Below, one piece after another: positions 47,316 through 61,400 of a stretch of 64,000 nucleotides of DNA. The notes under the pieces are model-generated. The model saw only the letters and a list, made by a program, of their open reading frames with translations, ran no database searches and was not told where the DNA came from. Numbering within the stretch: the stretch's first letter is position 1; every line of letters begins with the position of its first letter. The position numbers and the translations under genes are program-made. The DNA comes from Acanthochlamys bracteata (Eukaryota; Streptophyta; Magnoliopsida; Pandanales; Velloziaceae), in the NCBI GenBank assembly GCA_019914995.1, contig CM034139.1, positions 3,202,461 to 3,266,460 on the forward strand, given 5' to 3'.

Positions 47316-50300
47316 CTACATGTTGTTCTTGTTTCTAGAAGCCCTTCTTGGTTCTCCTCTTTTACCCGTTTTCCCTCCATTCTTCCCAGTAGCTTTGGCA
47401 CCTCCCTTGCTTTTCTGAGCCTTCTTTCCCTTTGCCTTCATAACTTTACCCCTTTGCCCAAGTTTACCCATTCCACGTTGCCTTGCATCCTTCTTCATTC
47501 TTCGATCAACAAGCTTTTTTCCTTTACCAGCCTTCACTTGGACACCCTTCTTTGCAACTACGAACTCCTTTTGAGGCTTCTTTGGCTTCGCTTTCCTGTA
47601 GAGCTGATTGATCATCTTACTCTTGGAACGTTCCGAAATGTCTGTCTGCTCTGCAATGGAGTTAGACTTCTGGCGAACCTTCTCAAGCTTCTTCTGTGCT
47701 ACTCTCTTTTTACGAGCTCTTGCCTCTGCGACCTTCTTGGCTGGTCGTGCATCAATCTCCTTGAACTGAGCCCTCGTAGCAGCAACTTCCTCTTTAGTAA
47801 CCGGTTTAATAGGCTGTGAGTGTCTCTTCTCTTCTTCGGCAAACCATCTAGGCAAATTCTCATCATCAAACATGTATTTGTTATAGGCATCATCAATAAT
47901 TTCCTCTCTCTTCCTCTTCCTCAGCATCTTCTTAGCATATGCTAGAATTTCAGCCTTGGTATCTTCATCTTCCTCATCTGATTCATCACTAGTGGATTCA
48001 TCATCGCTGGACTCATTAGCTCCAACAAGGGGTTCAGCTGGAACAATTTCAAAGCCCTCCTGCTCCAATACGTGTGATTTAGGGGAGACTACATCTTTCG
48101 GCATTGCTGTAGTTATACTTGGCCTTTTAGAAGCATCTTTAGGTTTATCCTCCCTTTCATCCTCACTGTCGCTCTTTTCCAATTCCATCTCTTCTGCTTC
48201 TGCAAATATATCTTGGCTAAACCAATTCTCCATGATTTGCTCCTGAGAAGGCTTGAAGTCGTGGAGAGGAACTAGCAGAGAATTTCTTTCTTTGGCATTC
48301 GCATCTTTATCAGAATCCTGATCTGAATAAGGTACTTCATCCTCTTCATGAGCCTGCACCGTTTTAGATTGGACAATAACATGCTTCAGGATCCAAAGTA
48401 AAGGGGAAGATGTAGAGGGAGAAACGTCAGCACTATTATTGTTTTTTGTCAATATATTTGCATTAATAATATAGCAGCCTGAACAATCAAGAACATAAAC
48501 GAACCAACCTAAGCTCCACATCTTTAGCATGAAAAAGAATCCTACTTGCACGTGAACTTAGATGCTACACGCTACAGCTACTTATCAATTAGTGCATATC
48601 AATACAAAGAGAGTAAAGAATGCAAACTAGTAGTTCCTAACGGTGATTGTCCTGTTTATATAACATTCTTCCAAAGTACATCTTTTGCTAAGGCATGAAA
48701 CAAAGATTTCATAGAAAAATTGAGCTCAAGAAAAGTATCATGATAAACACAGGTATGTCCTAAGAAAGTGGAATTAAATCTGTACCAAACACATAATCAC
48801 AAACTCGAAACAATTTAACATGCACTTCAGTTATATTTACTCAACATGAAATCACTCCTACCTCCAACAAATCTGTATCCTCAGAAGAAAGATCCCGCTG
48901 TCTACGTTTGCTTTCCTTGGTATTTCCTCCCTTTCTCGTCATAAAATTCTCGTAAGCTTTATCTAACATATCCTCAAGTTGTTCATCATACCTACATTCA
49001 ACAAATATACTCAGAGGAAACTATATATTAAATGGCATTTCCCTTTCAAAAAATTAGTAAGCCTTCAACAATAGCAGTGTACAGAAAGTCTCGAAAGACT
49101 TAACACTTTAATCAATACTTACTGTCTACGCTCTTCATCTGATTCCATTCCAGCCCTAGAATCCAGGTTCCCATCAGTGTAGGTCCTGTCATCATCGCTA
49201 TCACTTGTGTTGATGTTTTCATTGTCTAAATCTATGGTACTGATAGCCTTAAGCTGCTTCTCTTTCTGGACACCGAACAAGTAATACATGAATCAACAAG
49301 ATAATAAAGTTCCGTCAACTTCAGTTAAGAAGCTCAAGGAAATGACTAGCACTAAGACAATGAGCTAAAGGAGTCAAACATCAAAGTCAGAGAAAACATA
49401 CTGCAACTTAAGAAGTACTAAAAGGATGCGATATCATTTAATTCTACTTCTTTGAAATAATGATTGGAATAAGACCATAACAACATCATAAGTTGCCGTT
49501 ATAAATTGTATTAAGCAAGATCGAAATTCGAGCAGATTGCTTTTTGCAAAAATAATAAACCAAAATTGCAACTACTAGAAACTCCAAGCTTTAATCTAGC
49601 ACAAAGATTAATTGGTAAAGATAAAGTCAGCCAAAATATATAATTCGACAAAGGGAATAAGCAGTTACCTTTATCGACGAAAGAGAAAACAATTCCCCAT
49701 CAAAGTAACTATCCATGGTGGCATCAACTTGCATGCCTGTTGCTTTTCGTGATTTATCCTATAAACCACGTACAAGGAATCAACAAAAAAAGTACTTATG
49801 CAATTGAATTTCTCAAAAGTATGTCAAGGTCCACTACAAACTTTTGCAAGCCGCTTTGCAAGAATCTTTCTGGCTCTCCTTTTCTTTTGTTCCAAGGCAG
49901 ATGTTAACTCCTCCATTTCATTTAGTAGCCTGTCATCATCATCGACATCAGCTCTAGTCCCCGTCACAGAATCTTGCGGGGTTTTCTCCACAGAGGAGAG
50001 GGCTTTTCTTATGCGTAGACGCCACCTATATCAGCCACGAGAAAAGGAAAGAAAGTTAAAGCTTGGCAAAAAGCTTAATCTTGACTAACTACGAAGAAAC
50101 AATAACCAGGTTAAATAAGGAAGCTGCCTACACAAGTCATATGCATAGTGGCAATTACTCAATACATTATAAAATCAATAGCCGTACATCAATTAGCAAA
50201 CATCTGCAACAATGATAAAACAAATTAAATCTACAGAATTGAGTGTGACTAAAGCACTATGAACAAGGAATTTAAAAAATGTCTACAGGGTTACACCCCT

Positions 50301-53300
50301 AAACATCACAAGAAAGACATCAAAGCATACACAGATAGACCGCACCCTAGACAGATAACCAATCCCTAACTTGATAACATTGACCAATTATTGAAGGTCT
50401 TTCAGGACATTGCTAGAAACACCATGAAACATCAAATTTAAATCATATAAACTTTCTTAGCTAGTATCACATCATTGGATGACTACAGCAGGCCACGACA
50501 ACTAATAAGATAAACAATATTGACAACAAAGTCTCGTCCATTTAAAGATCTGAGCTTCTAATGTGGAAAAGATATTTCATTATATGCAATAATATGAGAT
50601 GGCATAATGTATCTTCCTCATTATCGAGTGCGCTAGAAGAATGTCATTATTATATCAACAGGCTTTAAGCTTCTTTAGCTTAATGCAGACTGCAATTGCA
50701 AAGACAATAGTTACAATTTGCTTCAGTAAAAAGCACTACCTGACTGTCAGGTTAGCATTCAAACATAAGTTGCTCTTTCAGGCAGGAAAGAAAGTCTAAC
50801 TACAACTTTCATAGAGTTGACATCCATTCTATACAAATAGGTTCATCTAGGTATGTCATCAACCAAAATACAAAAAGCAAAATGCCAAAAACTATCTAGT
50901 CTATGCAGTATGAGCCAAAGGAATCATCACCAAAAAATTTACATTATTCTATCACTCTAATCATCACCAATATACGTTATCTTGGGAGTAGGGAAGGCAG
51001 TCACACATACCGCAACAGATGCTTAAAGCTATGCTTGTCCAGAACATACAAGTCTTCACATAAAGATTTGACCTGGACATAAAATTACAAGACTAAGTTA
51101 AAAGAACTAACAGCAGAAGCTTGGATTAACTGCTGGAAGTCCTGTTACCTCCTCAGTTGTTAACTCATTATCTTTTATTGGCAAACTCTCCTCGTTCTCA
51201 AAAGATAATGCATTAACTGAACCAAGAAAATCTAGTGGTGCCTCTGACCACACAAAATCTGAGACTTTGCCAACTTTCCATAAGGTAGAAACACCATCCT
51301 CATAACTGCACAAAGAAAGAAAAAGGTTAAGTTAGATCAATCAACTAAATATTATCCCAATGTACACACCCACATGCGCACAATTAGCATAACCCTATAA
51401 ACTCAGTGTAGCAAATCATTTCATCCAATCATCCTTAGTAGGTACAGATTCAAGAAAATTGTTAAAAGTATCTGACCACAGCAGGAAGCTTATCAATAAA
51501 ACCTTCCAAGAGGAAAAAAACATTACCACCTTGGAGATAATATTTATGAAAAAATGCAATATCTACAAAAAAACAAAACAGAATAAAACAAAAATTAGAA
51601 GGGCAATCAAACTAGGTCACAACCCAGAAGTTCTAAGTTTTGGTTCAATTTCTGGCCTATCATGATCTCAGTCACAAACTTCACCGCTGTCAGTCCTTCA
51701 CAGTAGCTAGCTAAAAAAAATTTATAAAAAAGCTAAACTAGCCTATTAAAATCATAGTTCAACAAGGATAGAATTTATATAAAATAATCATAGAGAAAGA
51801 GAACACATTAATAGCGGTCAGAGTCTCAACTGGTTCTTCTAAAGTTATAACAAATTGTCATATTGCACACTAACACTCCATACTCTCAAACCACAAGCAA
51901 TGGAGCTGTTGGTGAGAGCTTACTGAATGTTGGAGTCAAAAGGATTACAACCACATGTTTTGTTCAAAATGAACTACTTTAAGTCTCTTGGTCTGATTTT
52001 GATGATTACAAAACACTAGATGTGTTATAATGAGTTGACAAGTGTAGAAAAGGTTTAGTTGTGCTTGTTTTTTGAGTATTTTTTAATTAAGAAGTATTGG
52101 AATATTAGCTGGTCAATCAACATTATTGGTTAGTGAAGTAGCTGTGGAGTATGGTTGAAGTATATTAAAACTACGTCTGATGCTTAAGGTTAATTCAAGT
52201 GTCTTAGAGCAAATGTAAGGCTTCATAGAGTTGGCCCTAGAAAAGTGGAGCTTGTAACTATTTCTATTTTCAAACATTAGAAGATCAATTCAGTAAATTC
52301 AAGTTCTCCAGGAGAAGGCATGGGAGAGAGGAATCAGTGGGCATAGGTCAAGTGTGATTTAACCACTATAAATACTAGTACTATCTTTTTCTCTTACTCT
52401 AACTTTATTATCGGATAATTGCAAGTAGAACACCAGCTATCTAGTATGCATTAGCTATTTGTATTATTGAATTGATTTCTGATGAGTGTTTAAACATGTC
52501 AACCTTATTGACACCCTTTTCTCACCCTAAAGTTGCCTATGGAGCTAACAATTACAACTATCGGAAAATTACAATAGTTGCATGCAAATTTATATTCTTA
52601 AAAATTGGGAAAGGCTACTTTCTATGTGCTCATAATAATAAATCACCCACTGATTTCTTCAAGACTGAGAGAAAATCGGGTGGTGGAAATTCTCTACATT
52701 AATACAATATATCATACAAAATAATATCCGCATATGTCAATTATAAAGCATTAAAGGAAGCAAACTACTTTATTGGTTTAGTCTTACAAGGTAATTTTTC
52801 CAAATTGTTCTAAAACAAAAAACACATGATATGATGTACTGATTGGTGTAGAAGATTTGGATTCAAAGACATTAGTGGAGGGAGGGGTATGGAAGAAAAC
52901 TTAAATAGAAAAAGGAAAAGTATATATAAGAATGGACAAAATGAAACAACAATCTCAATCCAAGATAAAGCAGATCTGTTCAATTAGATTTAGACATGAT
53001 TTTTTAGGAGCCAAAACTCACTGGGATGCTATGTGCAACATTACAACTTACCAATACAGAAAAAAAACATATGCTAACACAAGCAAGAAAAACATATAGA
53101 GCGTACCATACAAAGAAAGAAGTTCAAAGCATGAAATAGCAATACATCTATTGACAAAAATAAAACTGCTGCTAAGAAAGCTTACTACTTACCCTTCACG
53201 ATTCCTCTTCTGCTTTGTCCCTCTAAGAACATCAACCACCTGAGTCAACAATTTACCACAAATTAAACAATAAGTATGAAAAATTAGGTACGTAAACGTA

Positions 53301-54408
53301 GTGTCAGTAGATGATACCTTAGGGGGTTCAATAGCACCTTGAAACAAGTGTTTCACATCAAGAAGCCGGGGATCAATCTTCGCAGGAGCCTTATATCTTA
53401 AGCCAATAACATAAATTTCTGCAGATTCCTTACGACTGGCCTCAGGTTTTGTCACCTCAACTTTGTCGAAAAGCTGCAAATCCAGAAAAAGATGTATAAA
53501 AAAGTGCAAGCCAAGATGCTTAGCAAAGAGAATGTACCTGCTTGAGGCAGTAAAGGATTGCACTATAATCCTGTGATCTAAAAACCTGTCAAAGATATCA
53601 TATATTACACACCAGTTTATTCAAAGAATAGCAGTAGCAAATAGATACTTCCACCAGTAATACAAGTAAGAATTGTAAGAATTTCAAAAAGAAGGAAAAT
53701 GCCAAATCTCTATGATTCCTCACAAAGGAATCAACCGCCAAGAACTTGGAAGCGATAACAATTTCTATATGCAAAAGCTACTCAGGTATCATGGCAATTT
53801 CACCAGTTGTATGGATTCAAATTCCAAATTTGTGAAGTTTTGCACAATTTAACAGAAAATTTAAACCGTCAAGATCACAACTTCACCAAAGCAAACATCA
53901 ACCAGAGCATAATCAACAAACAAATACCAACCTTTGTGACGAAATTCCCCTTGGGCACCAAAAGCTCAGTAGCAAGCTTCAAGGAATCAATAACAAGAGC
54001 AGACTGCATGGTAGCTTCACTCGCCCACGCTCCACCAACATTGGGCGACCCATCATGCAACACAAGATCGAATGCCGCGCACCCGTTCGAATCCATCAGC
54101 TTCTTCACAGCAGCTCTACATCTCGGCGTAGTGATATCTTCCGCAATGGCATGAGCTCCGCGCACTGGCCGAATCGGAACAAGATCAACTCCCAGAACGA
54201 AGGATCCAGTCGGAGCCTTTTGAACAGCGACCTGAAGCCAACCGCCTGGAGCAGCACATAGATCGAGGACCGATCGAGCAGAGTGAAAGAGTTGGTATTT
54301 TGAATCGAGCTGGAGAAGCTTGAAAGCAGCACGAGAACGGTAACCGGTTTCTTTCGCGAGACGCCAGTATTTGTCCAATCTCTGCTTTCCCTTTGTTTTC
54401 CTCCCCAT
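47316..54408 (-). CDS. SPB1: SPB1/FTSJ3-type pre-rRNA 2'-O-methyltransferase (11 exons)
   Basis: Nucleolar SAM-dependent enzyme that methylates 27S pre-rRNA and is needed for 60S subunit assembly. Exons (minus strand): 54408-53932, 53585-53538, 53473-53318, 53239-53193, 51305-51149, 51072-51011, 50025-49842, 49758-49669, 49265-49123, 48991-48862, 48353-47316; phases join to 843 aa, against about 840 in yeast and human. The N-terminal FtsJ/RrmJ domain (1 to about 205) has YRSRAAFKL, the SAM-binding [26 protein letters not shown] and GNFVTKVFR, with the catalytic tetrad K30, D119, K159, E194. A DUF3381-like middle follows, then long acidic Asp/Glu/Ser runs, and the Spb1 C-terminal domain ([17 protein letters not shown]...) with a Lys/Arg-rich tail suited to nucleolar RNA binding. 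It looks intact. The largest intron (51306-53192) may hold a degraded repeat. Confidence 0.95.
51940..52700. other. Possible degraded repeat in the largest SPB1 intron
   Basis: Words such as 'gattttgatgattacaaaacac' recall the beginning of some plant LTRs, and the stretch differs in texture from the flanking intron. No terminal repeats or target duplication could be found. Confidence 0.25.
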
Positions 54409-54439
54409 TGATTGATTACTTTCTTTCTTCGTTACAAGC

Positions 54440-54448
54440 TAGGGTTTT
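54440..54448 (-). promoter_or_regulatory. Telo-box in the SPB1 leader/promoter
   Basis: AAAACCCTA on the minus strand, about 32 bp before the SPB1 start codon. Telo-boxes (AAACCCTA) are typical of plant ribosomal protein and ribosome-biogenesis genes, which fits the gene's role. Confidence 0.6.
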
Positions 54449-54532
54449 CTTTAAGTCTTGTATCAGCTTCTTCTTCGCCGCCGCTAACCGCCGGCGGAGT
54501 TGTGCAGAGGCAAGCAAGACCTCCGCGGGGAT

Positions 54533-54541
54533 TAGGGTTTT
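54533..54541 (-). promoter_or_regulatory. Second telo-box upstream of SPB1
   Basis: AAAACCCTA on the minus strand, about 125 bp before the start codon. The GC-richer block between the two boxes (54475-54530, rich in CCGCCG) looks like a transcription start region. Confidence 0.6.
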
Positions 54542-54670
54542 AAACAGGTACTAGGGAATTACTTCTTCTAAGATGTTTGCAGGTTAGGGCGACTAGGAAA
54601 TAGAATTTTCAATATCGAACTGGTGCATAGCTTTTAGCAGTATTCAGAACCCATAGTATGCGAGGTTTAA

Positions 54671-54930
54671 GAGGGCGTTTGGGATTGCTTATGAAATGGA
54701 GCTTTTATGAAATGAAGGGTATTTTTGTCCTTTTTGAAAAACGAGCTCTATTTTTTTTACTTCTAAAAAAATAATAAAAATATGCAATAAAAAGATCTCA
54801 CTCCGTAGAATTTTTCTACACTTTCTAAATTTTTAAATAAATTTTTTATATATTTATTAAATATGTATTGAAAAACGTGAAATGGAGAATTGAAAAGTTG
54901 GGTTGGAGGAAAGCAAAGCCAAACACCCCC
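54671..54930. mobile_element. Tourist-like MITE upstream of SPB1
   Basis: A 260-bp element flanked by TAA at 54668-54670 and 54931-54933. The ends are GAGGGCGTTTGGGATTGC and, on the other strand, GGGGGTGTTTGGCTTTGC (14 of 18). It is the best-preserved member of the family also seen at 25012-25270, 14257-14510 and 63792-64000. It lies about 260 bp before the SPB1 start codon. Confidence 0.85.
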
Positions 54931-55180
54931 TAAGTTGCTATCGTATAAGATACGACCATACAAAGCATATCTCTTGTTCATTGAAGACATCACATAATGA
55001 TGTTAAAATGCTCCATACATTGTTGTAAAAGTAACTATATATATCCATGTTGCTAATTACATTTCATTTTTAATGAAAAGTTTATGCATGCTATTTCATT
55101 TCACTAATTTAAGATGCATACACATCTAGTAAACCTTATCAAAGGTTTATGTCCTATTTGAGGACATTTCATTATTAGTT
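54931..55180. other. Short intergenic stretch
   Basis: AT-rich, nothing recognised. Confidence 0.5.
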
Positions 55181-58100
55181 TTAATTTTCAACGTTTTCTG
55201 AAAGATGAATTCTCAATTTGTTTAAATTTTAACAACCAAGGTATAATATCCTAGACTCATTCTTATATCATTGCAATGTCAATGACTTGCTTAGCGAAAA
55301 TTCGTGTCTTTCTATTGCCAGTTCGCAAATACAACTTTGAGACTTCGAACTGACCTTCACTAACTTTCTACTGAGTCATCCTCATAATTGGATTGAAAAT
55401 GGGCGGCTTCTGTCAGAACTACTTTTCATTATCGTCATTTTCTTGATAATTTAAATGACTCTATTCAAGGCCCTTTCTTAACAGCACATAAGCAACAACT
55501 AATATATAAATACTACTCATGTAGCCCAAGACATTTGGGTTTGATCAAGATGAGCAGATTGTGACATTCATTATTACTTTTGTTGATCGTCTCTTCACTC
55601 ATATCTCAGTATATGCCTACTGTTGCATTATTATGAGAGCATTTGATTATTTAGTTTGTTAAATCAAGTGGCATTGAAAAGTGTCAACTTTTCACAGAAG
55701 ACTCGAGCTCCAGACAAAGTGAACATACTATTCAGAGTTCATCACACTGATGCGAGGCTATTGGTATAAGATAAAGCTTGAGAGCTCTAGTCCAGACTCT
55801 ATGCGAACTTGTACATGTCACAAGCATCGTCAACTTTATCAATATATCATATCCTGCGTCTAGAGTTTCAGACGGTTAGTGGTAACATCATATAAAAACA
55901 TAGGTCTAGATGCTACTATTTATGAGCTTACTATTAAGGAAAACTCATTTGCGATTTCTTTAAACTAAGATAAGTACCTCAAGTTCTGACTCTGCTACAG
56001 TTCTTACTACTACTTCACGTCCTTCCTATACCATTTGGGAGGGGGCCATGCTTATAACCAAGTAATTTTATCGTTCTTCATACACTCATTGTGGAAAACG
56101 TGACCATTCTGCTTCCTGCTCTACTCGCCATCAATATAGTGTTTTTGTTTGTAGGATCAGATTCTTATGTTCAAATAATTGGTCAACCATTTAGGAGTTA
56201 ACATCTCTCACTTATAATCACATACGCGTTTCAACACTCAGCCAATTTATAACTATTAATAGGTATAGACTGTTAAGCCACTAAGTAAGAATTCGCACAG
56301 TCCAATCCAAAATGAGTTACTGGCGCACATATAAATTAGCTAATTGTTTTTTACTTGGGCAACATCCCTAGGCCCCTCTACTAACTCGAGTCTATTCCAA
56401 TTTTGAGGCACAATAACCTCCCTTAGCTACCCATTGGGTGACTTTAACTTACCGGGCTCTGATGCCAATTGTAGAATCGGATCCCAAGATAAAATAATTA
56501 GCCAATCATTTAGAAGTTAAAATATCTCACTTTACCACATACTTATCCCAACACCCAACTAATGAAGTACTATTAAGGGTCGTGGAATGTTAACCCCACC
56601 AAGCTAAGGTCTTCTTGTCCCAACCTAGAACGAATTGCTGGTCCACCTCCATGTTAGCTAGCTTTTTTTTTATTTGGGCACCACCCCTAAGCCCCTCTCC
56701 TATTAAACCCGAGTCTAACCCAATTTGAAGGCCCAACGTTGCTCTCACTGTAACAAATAAGGCAACACTATCAAGGACTGTTTTCAATTTCATCTATATC
56801 TACCTATTCGATATCGGAATCGAGTGAACGTAAAAGATTCATCCTCAATAGCTCTCAACTCATTTAGGCAAATACTATTGTTAGTATATTTATCGTTCAA
56901 CATATCCCCTATGATTCAGCAGATATCCATTATCGTCTTATTCAGATAGAGCTCCAACTCTATCGATAGTTTATACTTGATGACTCCTCTTCTTCTTCAG
57001 CTTCTCCTATTATGTCATTTTTTAGATTTTGTATTCTTCTGCATCTCATCATATGACTTTGGATCTATCATTATTACTTAACATTATACATTTAATATCA
57101 CACTTTTCCTCATTGCATACAATAATGGCTCTCAGTTGATCATCACTCAATTAGGATCCATTATTTTCAGACTCTAAGTTTAATTTTTATTTTGTATACT
57201 CTTTACTTTACAACTTATTTTCTATTAACAACATTTATAAAAATGTGTTTATTATTGTGTTTGATTCGCTTACCTATTTAGTGAAGGATATCGTAACGGC
57301 CAAATAATTGGCCGTGATAATAAAAAGAGACGATTGTATCATATAGACTTATGTCATCTTTTAATTTTTATTTCTTCAACTTTTACTTGTGCTGCTATAG
57401 TTTCCGCTATTGCGATCTATGACACAAATGTTCAAATCATATTTTAAATTTATGACAAGTATTTCTTTTCCTTTATCTAGAAATATGGGTTATAAGTTGG
57501 CCTTAATTCCACCTTTAATTCAAATGTATCTAAGACTTGTAGCGTTTATCAATTACTTTAATCTAATAATTAGAGACTTGTTACTATTTTATTATGAGTG
57601 GTTTTCTTTTAGTATATATTTTTTTATTATACACTTGTTATATTTAGGTTTATCTTAGCCGTCATTATTAAGATTCCTAATATTTCTAACAGATTCACTA
57701 TTATAGTTCATAGTCAATGTAAATATCAGAATTAAAACTTTTCATTCTGATGGCTCTCGTGAGTATACCTCGACTATTATGAAATTCATCTTATAATTTC
57801 ACGGCTCTCTTTTTCAGCAATCATTTTTTTACATTCAGGATAGAATGTGATAACGGAACACAATTACCATTCTGTTTTTGTTCCACTTGTTCTCTATTGA
57901 TATCCTCTTTTGTTCCCAACAATTTTTGTGTATAAGCTATTCTTATCACTATTAATTTTATCAACATCACCTTATCTAGTAGGATATCTTATCGGATAAT
58001 TTTTTTCGTCTCCTCTGAATTATACTATGATTCGCACTTTTTTGAGCACTTATTTTATTCTTATTCCTCGACTGATCAAATGAAACTGATTGCTCATTCA

Positions 58101-58440
58101 GCTAAGTGTATTATTTATTATTAGTTTTATAGTATAAGAAGTATGGTTGGTATGATCTCTTAGCACGTCATTGGATTTCTCGTTATATCAACTTTCTTGA
58201 GCACTCCCCTTACTTCTCCCCATCAACTCTACATGTTCAATTCTTGGCACCCTCGTATACTTATTACTCCAGATCATCTATTTCATTTTATAATGTTTTC
58301 TATGATCCTACTCTATTACTTCCATCTAGTACTACCGCCTTTCTTACGATGCTTCAAAAACTGGTTTATAAGAATCTTCTATATTCTTCAAATTAAGGTT
58401 ATCAGGATCGAAATATTAGATTAATCGTTTCGTCTGAGTA
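55180..58440 (+). mobile_element. Ty1/copia retrotransposon fossil (gag to integrase)
   Basis: Strongly decayed copia-type coding region in the usual copia order: gag with a zinc-knuckle-like CGKRDHSASC stretch (about 56095-56125), aspartic protease remnant resembling SGASHHMT (about 57035-57060), pre-integrase motif resembling DxxTxxxIGxG...LYxLD (about 57285-57350) and integrase core resembling RSDxxxEYTS (about 57735-57770). Reverse transcriptase, RNase H and LTRs are not seen, so both limits are approximate. Very many breaks; old. A TRIM element is inserted between the gag and protease parts. Confidence 0.7.
56150..56755 (-). mobile_element. TRIM (terminal-repeat retrotransposon in miniature)
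   Basis: Two similar direct repeats (about 56150-56417 and 56470-56755, each beginning TGTAGRATC on the plus strand) are separated by only about 50 bp. Read on the minus strand, the spacer begins with TGGCATCAGAGCCC right after the first repeat, a primer-binding site for initiator tRNA-Met, and ends with a purine tract (GGGTAGCTAAGGGAGG) before the second. That is the full TRIM layout with no coding capacity: LTR, PBS, PPT, LTR. No target duplication is recognisable and the repeats differ clearly, so it is old, but younger than the copia fossil around it. Confidence 0.8.
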
Positions 58441-61400
58441 TGATCGTATAATGAAAATTATAAGTAAGATCGTAAGATTTTATTTATCGATATTTTTTTA
58501 TAAAACTTAATATTTGAACATTTAGATAAATATTTATTATATTACTAAAAATTCAAAATATTACTTTTTTTATATTCTCATCATATTGTAATGAATTAAT
58601 AATGTTTATCATTATGATTCAGATGATTTACAATTACACTAAATAATGGGTACAAACTTATTTATTAATTGTTTTGGAACAACAAAGAGCAATAAAGAGA
58701 CACGTGTACTGCTTTCTAGTAATTCTTATAGCTACAATTATGTCGGTCGTAAAGAAAGATGAATAGTAAGCAGATATATACTATACGTAAGTATTTCTGT
58801 AATACTCATCACTTTATGTAATAGCAAGCAGTGAATGTCACTTCATGTAATAAGCACCAGTTACTATTTGAAAGAATTTTTAATTCAGAGATCATCGAAC
58901 ATAGAGTAAAGCCAAGATTTCGTGTAACATATTGGTGTTAACAACAATCACATCAACAACAACTCATCACTTCATCAATAGTGAGCAAACACAATTCACA
59001 TCATTGTCATCAAGTACATAAGCAATATAATGGTCAACTACATAAACTATACAAAGCCAAGTACCAAGCTACAATAAAGAATGCTAACTACCAAGATTCA
59101 ATGAAGAATGCTAACTACATATAAGCAATCATCGTACTATAATAACAATGAAAAATGTTAAGTAGTATGGGTACATATACAATCATCATCAAGCTAACTA
59201 GAAAAAAATAGTGATTTCTTAGTCTTTTTCTACTAGATTTTGTCAAGACCTAGCAATACGTTCAATTCTTTAAACTGTTCGAGTGTTACTTCTTTAAAAT
59301 GACCCAGCTTAGGTGTAACGTATAATGTCCAGCATGCTTGAACTGCTTCAAACTGTTAACAAGGCACCTTCACTCACTTTACTTCCAAAAATATTCAACT
59401 GCATAAACAAAGCATTTTCATTAGCAAACAATTATAAACAGCAAAAATCGCTAGCAAGCAAGAATATTAATGTAACATTCTATCACCTAATGTGAGCATT
59501 AGGAAATCCAACATCCTCTAATACCATTTAGATGTGATGCTTAAGGACAAACAATAAAACATATAAGATAACTCCGATGATTGGAAAAGATTCGATGAAT
59601 CAAAAGAACTAGAAACCCTCGACCTCAAATCAAACAAACAACTTTGAAGTAAGAAAGCTGCTTCTTCTAAGCGTAGAAGCAAGAAATTCGTGAAAATTTG
59701 GAGAAAATCCTCTCCATGTCTCTGATTTATGAGAGAAAACTAGGAATTTGGAAAAAATCGACGTGCAGCTAAGAGAAAGATGAAGAAGCAACCGAATACA
59801 TTATGCATGCAACTTGACAAAGACCCCCCAAGTTTGACTCATTATAAAAAATCTCTCCAAAACAGTATCGTATAAGATCAAATGCGAGATTGTGATCTTA
59901 ACAATCTCACAATCAAGATCGCGAACCTAGCACGATCTTGCACAAACTGCGATACAAATGAGATCGTTTTAGTTTCATAAAATAGTAAAATTTTTTAAAT
60001 ATTGAAATCAGAATTCTAATAACCATTGCTTCGCATGCTCCCATTCCACCATCTTCTATGCCATCTCCATCTCCACGGCCCATCTAATCTCCAGTCACAA
60101 CATAACCACCGCAAACCTCCTAATCGTTTTACACCAAACTATTATGTTCCAATAGATAAGTTTGTTTTGCCATCTTAGTTTCTTACTCTTTACAATCGTA
60201 TTCGTTTCTTACTACTATTTATACTGTTAAGAAATCAATTATTACCAAGAGACAGTTCAGTATTTTGAGTGTCGGAAGGCAATGATAGAGTTATGTGCAT
60301 TTGAGTAGATAGATATTTAGGATGTAATTCTACTACCAGAAAGAGTTCAGTCTATTAGTTGAAAATGTGTTTCTAAGACTAAATATTGACCTAAATGATT
60401 CATTAAAAGACATAATATTTGTTATGTTGCTTGAAAATTTTACTATGTAGTATGCTATTGATCGTTAGGAGAAGTTATTCGCTTAGTTCAGATGATTATA
60501 GTTCGCACATGATTAGATGTTGCTAAAGTATATTAGTGACCTCTCTGTCAGATGAATGCAAAATTTTCTTACTATTTATAGTACATTATTTATGCAACAC
60601 CCCTCTATGTCTCTCTAGTCTACCACGCTAATTATGAACTCAAATAGACCATTAGAATATAGTTTGAATATTTTTACAGGACAATTTTTTTTATTATACG
60701 CGTATAGCATAATTTTAATAGAAGATAATTAATAAGGATTGCAATGACTTATAAGCACCTTTATCAGCAATTCAGATTAAATACATTGGTTACTTATGTT
60801 ATTTTTTACATTAGTGACGCACTAACTAACACAAAAATTTTTATTTATAGCAAAAATATACTTTCTACATTTTTGCATCTCCATTTGTAGGCATATTCGA
60901 TTATCAGACAGTTGATACTCACCTAAAGATGTGAATCTTTATGAAATAGATGGTGAGTCTATCAAAATATCCTACGCAATACAGACAGCTAGTATGTCAG
61001 CTTATGTATCTTTGCATAACTAGGCTAAATATTTCTCATCAATAAGTGTTGTTAGATAGCTTGTTTGGACAGTGTGATCGGCGCACTATAGTGCTTTAAT
61101 CAGTATTTTTAGATCTTCAAGGCACTATTACTTGGTCACTTTTATATATCTTTTTACATCTGTATTAGAGCTTCAAACTTTTACAAATACAGATTGTATC
61201 TCTCTTTATCATTGTATTCAAGTTTCAACTTTACTTTCTTACCAATTATTTCAATTACCATTAGAAAGAAACATAGGGTACTTGCAACTATGCTAAACCA
61301 TACTTCATCCAACATTTCACAATTCACTTCCCCCAAAATATTTTTTAAAAAGGTGACAAAGACATGCCTACAATGCATCTCAATGGCTTCAATGTGGCGG

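Noticed and set aside
47235-47819. A 194-codon plus-strand frame opposite the SPB1 last exon
   Set aside because: It is the complement of the Lys/Arg- and Asp/Glu-rich SPB1 tail and lacks any motif.
48354-48551. Extension of the SPB1 last exon upstream to an ATG at 48551
   Set aside because: The stretch before 48353 is intron 10: a clean acceptor precedes AHEEDEV and the phase fits the exon ending at 48862.
53807-54154. Plus-strand 115-codon frame opposite SPB1 exon 1
   Set aside because: It is the complement of the conserved methyltransferase domain and has no features of its own.
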